Source: Oxalobacter sp. (GTDB lineage Bacteria; Pseudomonadota; Gammaproteobacteria; Burkholderiales; Burkholderiaceae_D). From it: a DNA stretch of 64,000 bases. The stretch covers positions 1-64,000 of the forward strand of contig QZKY01000006.1 of NCBI GenBank assembly GCA_003605115.1. The letters are read 5' to 3'. Of this stretch, positions 47,754 to 56,810 are shown in pieces; the first letter of the stretch is position 1; every line of letters begins with the position of its first letter. Below the pieces are notes generated by a model. It was not told the DNA's origin. It saw only the letters and a program-made list of their open reading frames with translations, and did not search any database. A program made the translations under genes and the position numbers.

Positions 47754-48032
47754 TCAAGGTTCGACCGGGCTAACAGCAATTTTGTGCGCCATGCCGAAGC
47801 CAATGGCAATGCGCGCGTTGCCACGCATGAGCACCATGCCACCGCACTGGCATTGACGCACGATGAGTTCGGCGCCGATGTTGATGCCGATTTCTGTTAG
47901 GCGCCGGTTGAATGCGCCGCCATTTACAAAGGAAACGACCCGCACGCGCGCGCCTTCGCTTGCCATGCTCAGTGGGAAAACCGGCTGAGTGGGAAGCGAA
48001 GGGTTTGTCTGCAAGTGCGCGGGGGATTTCAT
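47754..48032 (-). CDS. second FeoA family protein
   Basis: 92-residue protein with one FeoA domain (VRVVSFVNGGAFNRRLTEIGINIGAELIVRQ). An N-terminal extension of about 22 residues precedes it; the ATG at 47966 (MASEGARV) is an alternative start. The tract KGGMVLMRGNARIAIGFGMAHKI is well kept. It is the first of two feoA genes, 22 bp before the other. Double feoA operons are known in bacteria; whether the copies differ in role is unknown. Confidence 0.9.
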   Translation of the reverse strand: MKSPAHLQTNPSLPTQPVFPLSMASEGARVRVVSFVNGGAFNRRLTEIGINIGAELIVRQCQCGGMVLMRGNARIAIGFGMAHKIAVSPVEP

Positions 48033-48072
48033 TTCAATTGTGTATTCAGGTGAATTGTTTCAAAGGGTCGGT

Positions 48073-48798
48073 TCAGAATTCCCATGCAAAGCCGGCTTGA
48101 CCAAAATGACGATCATTTCCTTGACCGATGGCAGCGGAGACTTTGAGCCCCTCCTTGATGGTGTAACGCAAGCCAATGGCGCGATCAGGCCCGGAATGTT
48201 CTTCACCGTAGGTTTCCAGCGTCAGTTGGAGTTTGTCGACCAGCGGGAGTTCATAACCAATGCTCCAGGTGCCAACGGTATCGCTGTCATCATCTGTTTT
48301 TGTTTTGACGCCACCGAGATTCAGGTGCGCCGTGTGACCATTTTGGAAGCGGTACGATGCCAGTCCCGTCACCGCATATTCTTTTTCGGTGGTGCGATCG
48401 GAGGTATGATCGTCTGTGATGCGCGTGCGGCCAAAGTCAAAACGTGCGCCGAGTGACCAGCCAGTTTCATTTTGATAGGGCACCCACTTTGCGCCGAATC
48501 CGACGCCGCGCAACTTGTCGTCGGCACCGTCGGCGGTGTCCTTGGCACGAGAGCCGCTGACTTCCAGTTCCAGATTTTTGAGTGGGCTGAAGCCGAACAA
48601 GAGTTCACCACCGCGCTCACCGTCGTCGCGGTGCCAGACGCCCTCAATTTTCATCTTGCCAACATCAAGCGTGCCAGCATCATCGGTGTTCATCGGGGCT
48701 TCGGCGTAGGCGGCCGATGAGAAAAGCAGGCAAATCGAGAAGAGCAAGGCGGTACGCATTTTGGTGGTTGTGCGAGTGTGAGTTGGTACGGAGGTCAT
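48073..48798 (-). CDS. predicted outer-membrane beta-barrel protein
   Basis: I do not recognise a named family. The 241-residue protein starts with a signal peptide (about 1-32, ending SAAYA) and then has alternating short beta-strands ending in a C-terminal aromatic residue (GQAGFAWEF), the usual outer-membrane barrel signature. AAGGACCTGCT before the ATG at 48798 is a good ribosome site. It lies between hemP and feoA, in the same direction, so it may be an iron-linked porin or surface protein (inference). No TonB box or plug domain is visible, so it is not a classical TonB-dependent receptor. Confidence 0.78.
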   Translation of the reverse strand: MTSVPTHTRTTTKMRTALLFSICLLFSSAAYAEAPMNTDDAGTLDVGKMKIEGVWHRDDGERGGELLFGFSPLKNLELEVSGSRAKDTADGADDKLRGVGFGAKWVPYQNETGWSLGARFDFGRTRITDDHTSDRTTEKEYAVTGLASYRFQNGHTAHLNLGGVKTKTDDDSDTVGTWSIGYELPLVDKLQLTLETYGEEHSGPDRAIGLRYTIKEGLKVSAAIGQGNDRHFGQAGFAWEF

Positions 48799-48882
48799 AG
48801 CAGGTCCTTTTTAATTTGAAATGTTCGCTTGCTATGCAATTGTGCAGTGGCTGGCTGATGAATGAAAAATTGTGACGTGTGT

Positions 48883-49086
48883 TTATTTGGTCAGGAGCAG
48901 TCGGTTTTGGCGTGTCAGTTTCAAGCGATAAAAATCGTTTCCATGCTGGATAAGTACCTCATTGTTACCAGAAAGCAACTCGTCCGCATTCAAAATGGTG
49001 GGTTCAGGGGGAAGCCCGCTTATTTGTTCCCGTGTATCACGCGGGGGTTCGTGCCCAAGGGGTAGTAGTGATTTTTTGTGCGCCAT
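48883..49086 (-). CDS. hemP: hemin uptake protein HemP
   Basis: 67-residue protein ending in the HemP family tail GNNEVLIQHGNDFYRLKLTR (48-67 region) and QNRLLLTK. HemP proteins are small Fur-controlled factors linked to haem uptake; the mechanism is not settled. The ATG at 49086 has GGA seven bases upstream and lies 24 bp from a promoter with a Fur box. Longer upstream frames cross that promoter and are rejected. No haem receptor gene follows; instead an outer-membrane-like protein and Feo genes do. Confidence 0.88.
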   Translation of the reverse strand: MAHKKSLLPLGHEPPRDTREQISGLPPEPTILNADELLSGNNEVLIQHGNDFYRLKLTRQNRLLLTK

Positions 49087-49109
49087 ACCAATTTCCAAAA
49101 CATGGCGCG

Positions 49110-49139
49110 ATTTTAAATGATAATCGTTCTCATTGGCAA
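49110..49139 (-). promoter_or_regulatory. hemP promoter with Fur box in the spacer
   Basis: On the minus strand TTGCCA (49139-49134) and TAAAAT (49115-49110) are 18 bp apart. The plus-strand sequence TGATAATCGTTCTCA (49118-49132) matches the Fur 7-1-7 consensus TGATAAT-N-ATTATCA at 12 of 14 positions and lies exactly between them. Confidence 0.85.
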
Positions 49140-49259
49140 GAAAAATTGCAGAATGCTTTCTATGTTTTTTTGACAATTCCATAAAAACAAGAAGGGCGGC
49201 TAAGGGGGGCGCAAGCGGGGTTACAGCACGGTGCGCGCATTTGCCAGAGAGGCGCGCAG

Positions 49260-49289
49260 GCCAGCAAGGTGTATGCACACCCCGCTGGC
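49260..49289. other. imperfect hairpin after pilC
   Basis: GCCAGC...GGTGT pairs with ACACC...GCTGGC in the 234-bp gap between pilC and hemP. It has no T run, so it may be a degenerate terminator or a structured RNA end. Confidence 0.4.
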
Positions 49290-49320
49290 TTGTTGAGACG
49301 TCAATAAAAGCGTGTTGGTG

Positions 49321-50553
49321 CTAGACCACCGAGCCAAGCTTGAAGATGGGCAGGTACATCGCGATGACCATACCGCCAATCAGGACGCCCAGTACCACCA
49401 TGATGAGGGGTTCCATCAAGCTGGATAAAGAGGCGACGGCGTCGTCCACCTCGGCTTCATAAAAATCGGCGACTTTGGTGAGCATGTTGTCCAGCGAACC
49501 GGATTCTTCGCCGATGGAGACCATTTGCGTCACCATATTGGGAAAAATGTCTGTGTTTTGCATCGCGACGGTCAAGCTGGTACCGGTACTGACTTCTGTC
49601 TGGATGCGCTTCGTTGCATCAGCATACAGAATGTTGCCCGATGCGCCCCCGACAGAGTCCAGGGATTCGACGAGGGGCACACCTGCAGCAAACATGGTGG
49701 CGAGGGTACGCGTCCAGCGGGCTATGGTGGCCTTGCGGATGACTTCACCAAATACTGGAATCTTTAACAGCAGCTTATCCATGAATCGCTGCATGTTGGC
49801 AGAGCGCTTCCACGACTGGAAAAAGAAATAAAGGCCACCAAAAAGCGCGCCGAAGATGATGTACCAGTATTTAACAAAGACATCCGAGATGGCGATCACC
49901 ATCAGCGTGGGGGCAGGCAAATCCGCGCCAAAGCTCTTGAAAACGTCCTTGAAAGCGGGCACCACCCAAATCATGATTACGGCGGTGACGATGAAAGCTA
50001 CTGCCATGATGGCGAGTGGGTAAAACATGGCCGACTTGATTTTGGACTTGATGGCCAAGGTTTTTTCTTTATACGTCGCGAGGCGATCCAGCAGATCTTC
50101 CAGAATGCCGGCCTGTTCGCCAGCGGCAACGAGGTTGCAAAACAGCGGGTCAAAGTGCAGCGGAAACTTGCGGAATGCTTGATTCAAGCTGGTACCCGTT
50201 TCCACATCGGCGCGAATATCATTGACGAGCTTGGAGACCGCCGGATTGGCGTGACCACGGGCAAGGATGTCAAAAGATTGCAGGAGGGGGACACCCGCCT
50301 TCATCATCGTCGACATTTGGCGGGTAAACAGGGCAATGTCTTTTTCTTTGACTTTTTTCCGGCTGCTAAAAGATTTTTGCTTGATCTTGGTAACCGAAAT
50401 GCCCTGGCGTCGCAAGCTGGTGCTGACCACGGCTTCGCCCGCCGCGCGCATTTCACCCTTCATGATTTTGCCTGTCCGGTCCTTCCCTTCCCACGCAAAG
50501 ATGCCGTCCTTGGCTTGCGCTGCTTTCTTGGGGGCACGACTTGCGGTGACCAT
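49321..50553 (-). CDS. pilC: type IV pilus assembly / type II secretion inner-membrane protein PilC
   Basis: Platform protein of the type IV pilus machine. The 410-residue protein has the N-terminal soluble part (DGIFAWEGKDRTGKIMKGEM), two T2SSF domains, and three membrane helices. Typical motifs are FTRQMSTMMKAGVPLLQSFDI and TRTLATMFAAGVPLVESL. It follows pilB by 10 bp. The usual third gene of this set, pilD (prepilin peptidase), is not next: hemP is. Confidence 0.95.
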   Translation of the reverse strand: MVTASRAPKKAAQAKDGIFAWEGKDRTGKIMKGEMRAAGEAVVSTSLRRQGISVTKIKQKSFSSRKKVKEKDIALFTRQMSTMMKAGVPLLQSFDILARGHANPAVSKLVNDIRADVETGTSLNQAFRKFPLHFDPLFCNLVAAGEQAGILEDLLDRLATYKEKTLAIKSKIKSAMFYPLAIMAVAFIVTAVIMIWVVPAFKDVFKSFGADLPAPTLMVIAISDVFVKYWYIIFGALFGGLYFFFQSWKRSANMQRFMDKLLLKIPVFGEVIRKATIARWTRTLATMFAAGVPLVESLDSVGGASGNILYADATKRIQTEVSTGTSLTVAMQNTDIFPNMVTQMVSIGEESGSLDNMLTKVADFYEAEVDDAVASLSSLMEPLIMVVLGVLIGGMVIAMYLPIFKLGSVV

Positions 50554-50563
50554 GTTGCTTCTC

Positions 50564-52291
50564 CTATTCGTTGGTGCAACCCAGCACTTCTTCGAGGCTG
50601 GTTAAACCTTGTTTGACTTTGAGCAGTCCGGATTGACGCAAGGATTTCACGCCATCTTTGCGCGCTTGCGTTTCGATTTCCATTGCAGAGCCGTGGTTCA
50701 AGATAATGCGTTCGATTGATTCGGTAATGGGCATGATTTCATAAATGCCTACGCGACCGCGATAACCCGTGTTGGTGCAGCGCTCACAGCCTGCAGGTTC
50801 GAAGGGTGTCCAGGAACCATCCAGTTCTTCCTTGCGAAAGCCAGCCTGGAGCAAAACGGCATCCAGAATTTGCGCAGGTCGCTTGCAGGTACACAGGCGA
50901 CGTGCCAAACGCTGCGCCGTGATCAGAATGACGGAGGAGGCGATATTAAATGGCGCGACTCCCATGTTCATCAAGCGTGTCAGGGTGGATGCGGCATCGT
51001 TCGTGTGCAAGGTCGAGAACACCATGTGACCGGTTTGCGCGGCTTTGATGGCAATGTCTGCCGTCTCCAGATCGCGAATTTCACCTACCATCACTACATC
51101 GGGGTCTTGACGCAAAAAAGCGCGCAATGCGACGGCGAAAGTGAGCCCCGCTCTTTCATTTACGTTCACCTGATTCACGCCCGGCAGGTTGATTTCAGCC
51201 GGATCTTCAGCCGTGGCGATATTGATGCCGGGTTTGTTGAGAATATTGAGGCAGGTATACAGCGACACTGTTTTGCCGGAACCGGTCGGCCCCGTAACCA
51301 GCACCATGCCATAAGGCCGCTGGATGGCATTGAGCATAATCTCGCGTTGGTCAGGTTCATAACCGAGCGCATCAATACCGAGTTGAGCCGAAGAGGCATC
51401 CAGGATACGCAAGACAAGTTTTTCACCGAAAAGCGTGGGCAAGGTGCTGACACGAAAATCAATCGCTCGCGTTGGCGAGAGTGCCAGTTTCATGCGGCCA
51501 TCCTGGGGGACGCGTTTTTCGGAAATGTCCAGCCGGGACAAGACTTTAATGCGGGCAGACAGCTTTTCCTTGATGGCCACAGGGGGTTGCGCATGTTCGA
51601 TCAACTCGCCATCGACACGCAAGCGGATACGGTAAAATTTTTCGAAAGGTTCAAAGTGAATATCGGAAGCGCCAACGTTAATGGCATCCAGCAGAATTTT
51701 TTGCAGGAAGCGTACGACAGGCGCATCGTCTATCTCACTGGTATCGGCTTCACTGGTGCTTTGGGTATCATCTGACAGTAAATCGACATCAAAACTGTCG
51801 TCTACCATGTCATTAAGACTTTGTTCCGTCGATCTGCCTAGGCCATCAAGAATTTGCATGAGCGCATCATGCTGGACAATGACGGGCTCCACCGTAGAGG
51901 CAGTCTGAAACTGGATCTGGTCGAGGGATTGAACCTGGGTCGGATCCGAAATGGCTACGGCAACCCGGTTGCCGCGTTGCGACAATGGCAAGGCGCGCAA
52001 ACGCAGCATGAGTTTGGTATCGACAAGCTTTTCCGGGCGCGTTGAAAGGTCAAATTCGCGCAAATCAAAAACCGGAAAGCCGAAGGCTTCCGAACAAAAC
52101 CCCGCAAGTTCTGAAGACGAGATGTGGCCGCTTTTCAATAACACCTCAATGAATGGGGATTTATCCAATGAGGACTGTCTTTGTGCCGCTTGTAGCACAG
52201 AAGTTGGCAAACGCCCCGCCTGCATCAAGGCGCGCGCCAGACCCGTAAGTGACGCGGCGGCACTGCTTGGTTCGGATTGGGCAACGGCCAT
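50564..52291 (-). CDS. pilB: type IV pilus assembly ATPase PilB
   Basis: Hexameric ATPase that drives pilus extension. The 575 residues contain an N-terminal MshEN-like region (about 1-170) and a secretion ATPase domain with Walker A GPTGSGKTVSLYT, the Asp box LRQDPDVVMVGEIRDLETAD, the His box (MVFSTLHTNDA) and a zinc-binding tetracysteine in CTCKRPAQ ... CERC. It is followed by pilC after 10 bp. No retraction ATPase pilT is in the window. Confidence 0.96.
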   Translation of the reverse strand: MAVAQSEPSSAAASLTGLARALMQAGRLPTSVLQAAQRQSSLDKSPFIEVLLKSGHISSSELAGFCSEAFGFPVFDLREFDLSTRPEKLVDTKLMLRLRALPLSQRGNRVAVAISDPTQVQSLDQIQFQTASTVEPVIVQHDALMQILDGLGRSTEQSLNDMVDDSFDVDLLSDDTQSTSEADTSEIDDAPVVRFLQKILLDAINVGASDIHFEPFEKFYRIRLRVDGELIEHAQPPVAIKEKLSARIKVLSRLDISEKRVPQDGRMKLALSPTRAIDFRVSTLPTLFGEKLVLRILDASSAQLGIDALGYEPDQREIMLNAIQRPYGMVLVTGPTGSGKTVSLYTCLNILNKPGINIATAEDPAEINLPGVNQVNVNERAGLTFAVALRAFLRQDPDVVMVGEIRDLETADIAIKAAQTGHMVFSTLHTNDAASTLTRLMNMGVAPFNIASSVILITAQRLARRLCTCKRPAQILDAVLLQAGFRKEELDGSWTPFEPAGCERCTNTGYRGRVGIYEIMPITESIERIILNHGSAMEIETQARKDGVKSLRQSGLLKVKQGLTSLEEVLGCTNE

Positions 52292-52419
52292 AAGAAAGAA
52301 AGCGTACGCAGGTTAATGTCAAGAAACCAAAATCACATTGGATAATGCAACCGAGAAATTGATTTGTAAAGAATTATTGGCGTGTTTGTTGCGGGGATGT
52401 TCTTTGCGTTTGTTGGAAG

Positions 52420-53721
52420 TCAATCTTGACTTTCATTGTCTTCTTGCAAAGAATGTCTGGTGAGTTTGATGGTTTTGATCGACTGATTTTGAACCTGCAC
52501 GATTTCAACGATGCAGCCCGGCATCTTCAGACTGACGTTCGCTTCTGGAATATCTTGCAAACATTCCAGCAACAAACCGTTTAGCGTTTTGGGGCCATCG
52601 ACCGGGAAGTGCAGTCCCAAGCGGCGGTTGATAGCGCGAAGCGTCGTTCCTGCTTCCAGCATGCACTCGCCGTGCGCGTTCCACACCAAGGCATCTGCGC
52701 GTCCCGGGCTCGGCAGGCTGGTCGTAAATTCCCCAATCATCTCTTCGATGATATCTTCCAGGGTCACCAAGCCCTGCACTTCGCCGTATTCATCCACGAT
52801 GATACCCAGGCGTTCGCGATTTTCTTGAAAGTATTGCAATTGCGTAAAAACGCCCGTTTCTTGCGGGATGAAATAAGCTGGGGTCAGCAAGGCGCGGAAA
52901 TGCTCTGCGGTGAGCGCTTCTTCCTGGTTGAGCAAGGAAACGGTTTTGCGTACATGCAAAATGCCGATGATTTTGTTGATTTCGCCTTCATAAACAGGCA
53001 GTTTGTTGTGGTAGCAGGTCGTCAGTTGGCGCTGGACATCTTCAATCGGCACCGCCAGATTCAAGGCTTCGACTTGCGCGCGCGGCGTCATGATGTCTTC
53101 GACGGTGATCGTCTCCAGATCGAAAAGATTAAGCAAAATGCTCTTGTGTTTGTGCGGGATAAAACTGCCGCTTTCGAGCACGATGGTGCGCAATTCTTCG
53201 GGAGAGAGGCGTTGTTGATGCGCATCCTTTCCTGTTTTGATGCCCATGATGCGCAGCAAAAAATTGACAAACAAATTGACAAACCAGATCGCTGGCGTGG
53301 CAAGCAGCATGATCGGTTTAAGAATGGGGCTGGCTTTGAGTGCAATGCGATCCGGGTACGTCGCGCCGATAATTTTTGGGGTGATTTCGGCGAAAACGAT
53401 CAGCAGGAAAGCAATCGCACCGGTTGCAATCGTCAAGACTTTTTGGTTGCTGCCGAAGGATTCAATGGCAATTGCCGTGACTAGCGCGGTGACCAGCGCG
53501 TTGAGCAAGGTTTGTGCAATCAGAACCAGCGAGAGCAGGCGGTCGGTGCGCTGCAGTAGCCACAAGGTCACTTGCGCACGCTTGCTTCCCTGTTTCGCGA
53601 GGTGTTTGACGCGGTAGGCGTTCAGCGCGATCAGCGCTGTCTCGGAAATCGAGAAAAAGGCCGAGCAACAAATGAGCAAGACCAGCGCAAGAATTTGCGC
53701 CCAAAGCGGTACGGTATTCAA
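52420..53721 (-). CDS. CNNM/CorC-HlyC family membrane protein (hemolysin-like)
   Basis: Integral membrane protein of the CNNM/CorC family, linked to magnesium and cobalt transport; the name haemolysin is historical. The 433-residue protein has an N-terminal DUF21 membrane domain with about four helices (QILALVLLICCSAFFSISETA), two CBS domains (IMTPRAQVEALNLAVPIEDV and following), and a C-terminal CorC_HlyC domain. It is monocistronic by its spacing. The 193-bp gap before rsmI shows no feature I can name. Confidence 0.92.
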   Translation of the reverse strand: MNTVPLWAQILALVLLICCSAFFSISETALIALNAYRVKHLAKQGSKRAQVTLWLLQRTDRLLSLVLIAQTLLNALVTALVTAIAIESFGSNQKVLTIATGAIAFLLIVFAEITPKIIGATYPDRIALKASPILKPIMLLATPAIWFVNLFVNFLLRIMGIKTGKDAHQQRLSPEELRTIVLESGSFIPHKHKSILLNLFDLETITVEDIMTPRAQVEALNLAVPIEDVQRQLTTCYHNKLPVYEGEINKIIGILHVRKTVSLLNQEEALTAEHFRALLTPAYFIPQETGVFTQLQYFQENRERLGIIVDEYGEVQGLVTLEDIIEEMIGEFTTSLPSPGRADALVWNAHGECMLEAGTTLRAINRRLGLHFPVDGPKTLNGLLLECLQDIPEANVSLKMPGCIVEIVQVQNQSIKTIKLTRHSLQEDNESQD

Positions 53722-53914
53722 AGCATTGCCATCATATCCGTTGAAAAAAGCTGAAGGTGCGAAAAATTATCAGCGCCGTGTGCGTAACCAATTTGCGGCT
53801 ACCGGGTTGCCAGGCATGCGTTACATCGAACGCGCCCAGCCATACCGCGCGAATCCATTCTATGGCATACGACACAAAGGAACAAGCGACGTGTGGCAGC
53901 TTGTCTGATAGCGG

Positions 53915-54805
53915 TTAGGTCTTATTTTTTTTGGCGGAAATTTCTAGGGCGCGTTGATACAGTGCATTTTTCTTTTGGCCTGAAATGCGCGCCGCCAGCG
54001 CTGCTGCTTGGCTAACGGGCAGCTCGGCCAGCAAAATTTCCAGCATGTGGTTGGCATCGGCCAACGTAGAGTTGCTTGTTGCAGGCGCGCCCTCCAGCAG
54101 CAAGACGAATTCGCCCCTGCTCCGATTGGGATCCGCTTTCATCCAGGGAATCGCTTCCGACAACGGGCAGCGATGAATTTCCTCAAACAATTTTGTCAGC
54201 TCGCGCGCGATCACAATTTGACGGTTCGGCTCAAAGGCTTGTGCCAAAGCTTCAAGCGTCTCTGCGATACGATGTGGCGACTCCAGAAAAACCAGCGTCG
54301 CGGTCTGATGGCGCAGTGCTGCAAGCGCTTGTTTACGTTGCGAAGCGGTCGAGGGAAGAAAGCCGAAGAAAAGAAATTGATCGTTCACCAGGCCGCTGGC
54401 GGAGAGTGCTGCAACCGGCGAGGCTGCGCCGGGCAAAGGGATAACGCGCAAGCCTGCAGTCCGAACGGCGTCGACGATGCGCCCCCCGGGATCAGAGATT
54501 CCTGGCGTGCCAGCATCGGAAACCAAAGCAATGCGCGCTCCTGCCTGCATGCGGGTGATGAGGCGTTGTGCCACGTCGCGTTCGTTATGTTCGTGCGCTG
54601 CCACGAGGGGCTTCGATAACCCGTAACGCGACAGCAACAAGCCAGTGTTGCGTGTATCCTCGCAGGCAACTGCATCGACAATGGACAAAACATGCAAAGC
54701 GCGCAAACTGATGTCCGCGATGTTACCGATGGGCGTCGCCACGATATACAGGGCGCCGGAAGGATAGTTTTGTTGCGCAATTTCTTCGGCAAGAACGGGT
54801 ATCAT
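53915..54805 (-). CDS. rsmI: 16S rRNA (cytidine(1402)-2'-O)-methyltransferase
   Basis: Methylates the ribose of C1402 in the decoding site. The 296-residue protein has the SAM-binding N-terminus GALYIVATPIGNIADISLRAL and the family motif ALVSDAGTPGISDPGGRIV. It is divergent from yraN, in the standard order rsmI / yraN-diaA-dolP. Confidence 0.97.
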   Translation of the reverse strand: MIPVLAEEIAQQNYPSGALYIVATPIGNIADISLRALHVLSIVDAVACEDTRNTGLLLSRYGLSKPLVAAHEHNERDVAQRLITRMQAGARIALVSDAGTPGISDPGGRIVDAVRTAGLRVIPLPGAASPVAALSASGLVNDQFLFFGFLPSTASQRKQALAALRHQTATLVFLESPHRIAETLEALAQAFEPNRQIVIARELTKLFEEIHRCPLSEAIPWMKADPNRSRGEFVLLLEGAPATSNSTLADANHMLEILLAELPVSQAAALAARISGQKKNALYQRALEISAKKNKT

Positions 54806-54894
54806 AGGGGTTCCAATAACGGCCAGTCCTTCCTATTGTGTCGCAGGAACGCAAGAAAGCAAAGGTTTTCCTCACTCGTTTCATCAGTTGAATC

Positions 54895-55287
54895 ATGACC
54901 GCTTCTTTATCAGGCAAACGCCCCCGGGTTGAAGGGAGCGTGCGAACAGCGAAACAGCAGGCAGGCGATGCCGCAGAGGCTCAGGCGCTGGCGTATCTCC
55001 AGGCGCGGGCACTCAAACTGGTGGCGAGAAATTTTCGCGCGCACACAGGAGAAATCGACTTGATTATGCAAGACCGCGACACCCTGGTTTTTGTGGAAGT
55101 CAGAAAGCGCAAAAACAAACATCATGGCGGCGCAGCGGCCAGTGTGACACCCGCCAAACAGGCCAAGCTGGTATCGGCGGCACGCTTTTTCCTTAAACGC
55201 TACGCGACACTGCCGCCATGCCGCTTCGATGTCATCGCCGTGGAAGGCGAGGAGATTCATTGGCTCAAAAACGCCATTGAAACCTGA
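54895..55287 (+). CDS. YraN family endonuclease-like protein
   Basis: UPF0102/YraN family, a predicted restriction-endonuclease-fold protein of unknown biological role. The 130-residue protein shows AQALAYLQARALKLVARNFRAHTGEIDLIMQDRDTLVFVEVRKRKN, here split, with the GEIDLI ... FVEVRKR catalytic-like D-ExK pattern. It precedes diaA by 114 bp, as in most proteobacteria. Confidence 0.93.
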   Translation: MTASLSGKRPRVEGSVRTAKQQAGDAAEAQALAYLQARALKLVARNFRAHTGEIDLIMQDRDTLVFVEVRKRKNKHHGGAAASVTPAKQAKLVSAARFFLKRYATLPPCRFDVIAVEGEEIHWLKNAIET

Positions 55288-55383
55288 GTGAAACATGTTG
55301 CGATAAGATCCACAGACAGCATTCATCATAAGAGACAGGGAACCAGCCGACGGGGCGTAAACCGACGGAATCCAGGTCGATAA

Positions 55384-55989
<606 letters not shown>

Positions 55990-55990
55990 A

Positions 55991-56758
55991 ATGATGAAAC
56001 AGATAAAATGGCGTCGCACCGCAGGCGCATGCCTGCTGGCAGCTTCTGTCATCGGCCTTGCCGGGTGTGGCATTGAAACAATTGTGGGGGCGACGGTTTT
56101 GGGCACGTTTGCGACCGTAGATCGCCGCACATTGGGGGCGCAAGCGGAAGATAAAACTATTACCCTCAGAGGGGAGTCGCGCGTTTCGGAACTGGTGGGC
56201 GAGCATGGACACGTCAATGTGACCAGCTACAATCGCCGGGTTTTACTCACTGGGGAAGTTCGGGATCAGCAGATGAAGGAGCAGGTCGAGCGTACGGTTT
56301 CGAAGATTGAGAATGTGCAATCTGTGGTCAATGAACTCGAAGTGACGTTTGTGTCCAGCGTGGCGTCGCGCACCAACGATTCCTACATCACGAGCAAGGT
56401 CATCGCAAGCTTTATCGATGCCAAGGATGTTTTCGGGAGCGCCATCAAGGTCGTCACGGAGCGCGGCAATGTCTATTTGTTAGGGCGTGTGACCTACCGA
56501 GAAGGTGAGCGCGCGGCGGAAATCGCGAGTCATGTCGGTGGCGTCAACAAGGTCGTCAAAGTGTTTGACTACATTACCGAAGAAGAATTGAAGCGACTGC
56601 CTGGATTGTCACCACGTGAGGGGGTGGCCAAAGATGCTGCTGCACCGACTACGGCCACACCCGTAGCGGCACCGGCAAGTGCGCCATCACCCGCAACCGT
56701 TCCCGCGCCAATAGAACCAGCGCCGACGGTCACGCCATCGCCCGTTTATCCGCGATAA
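55991..56758 (+). CDS. dolP: BON-domain outer-membrane lipoprotein (DolP/OsmY-like)
   Basis: Lipoprotein with two BON domains, known in E. coli as DolP (YraP), which supports outer-membrane integrity. From the ATG at 55991 (one codon later is equally possible) it has 255 residues. The lipobox is GLAGC, followed by the two BON domains (about 50-115 and 120-190, SRVSELVGEHGHVNVTSYN and SYITSKVIASFIDAKDVFGS). A long Pro/Ala/Thr-rich C-terminal tail (about 205-255) is an addition absent from E. coli DolP. GGAGGAG precedes the start. Confidence 0.92.
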   Translation: MMKQIKWRRTAGACLLAASVIGLAGCGIETIVGATVLGTFATVDRRTLGAQAEDKTITLRGESRVSELVGEHGHVNVTSYNRRVLLTGEVRDQQMKEQVERTVSKIENVQSVVNELEVTFVSSVASRTNDSYITSKVIASFIDAKDVFGSAIKVVTERGNVYLLGRVTYREGERAAEIASHVGGVNKVVKVFDYITEEELKRLPGLSPREGVAKDAAAPTTATPVAAPASAPSPATVPAPIEPAPTVTPSPVYPR

Positions 56759-56797
56759 AAATGCCCGCGCCCACCGAAGCGGTGGGCGCGGCATTTC
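56757..56797. terminator. terminator between dolP and kup
   Basis: A long GC-rich hairpin (AAATGCC-GCGCCCACCG / CGGTGGGCGCGGCATTT, near perfect) stands between the convergent dolP and kup genes. It has A- and T-rich ends of its own and can serve both. Confidence 0.85.
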
Positions 56798-56810
56798 CCA
56801 TCAAAACTTT

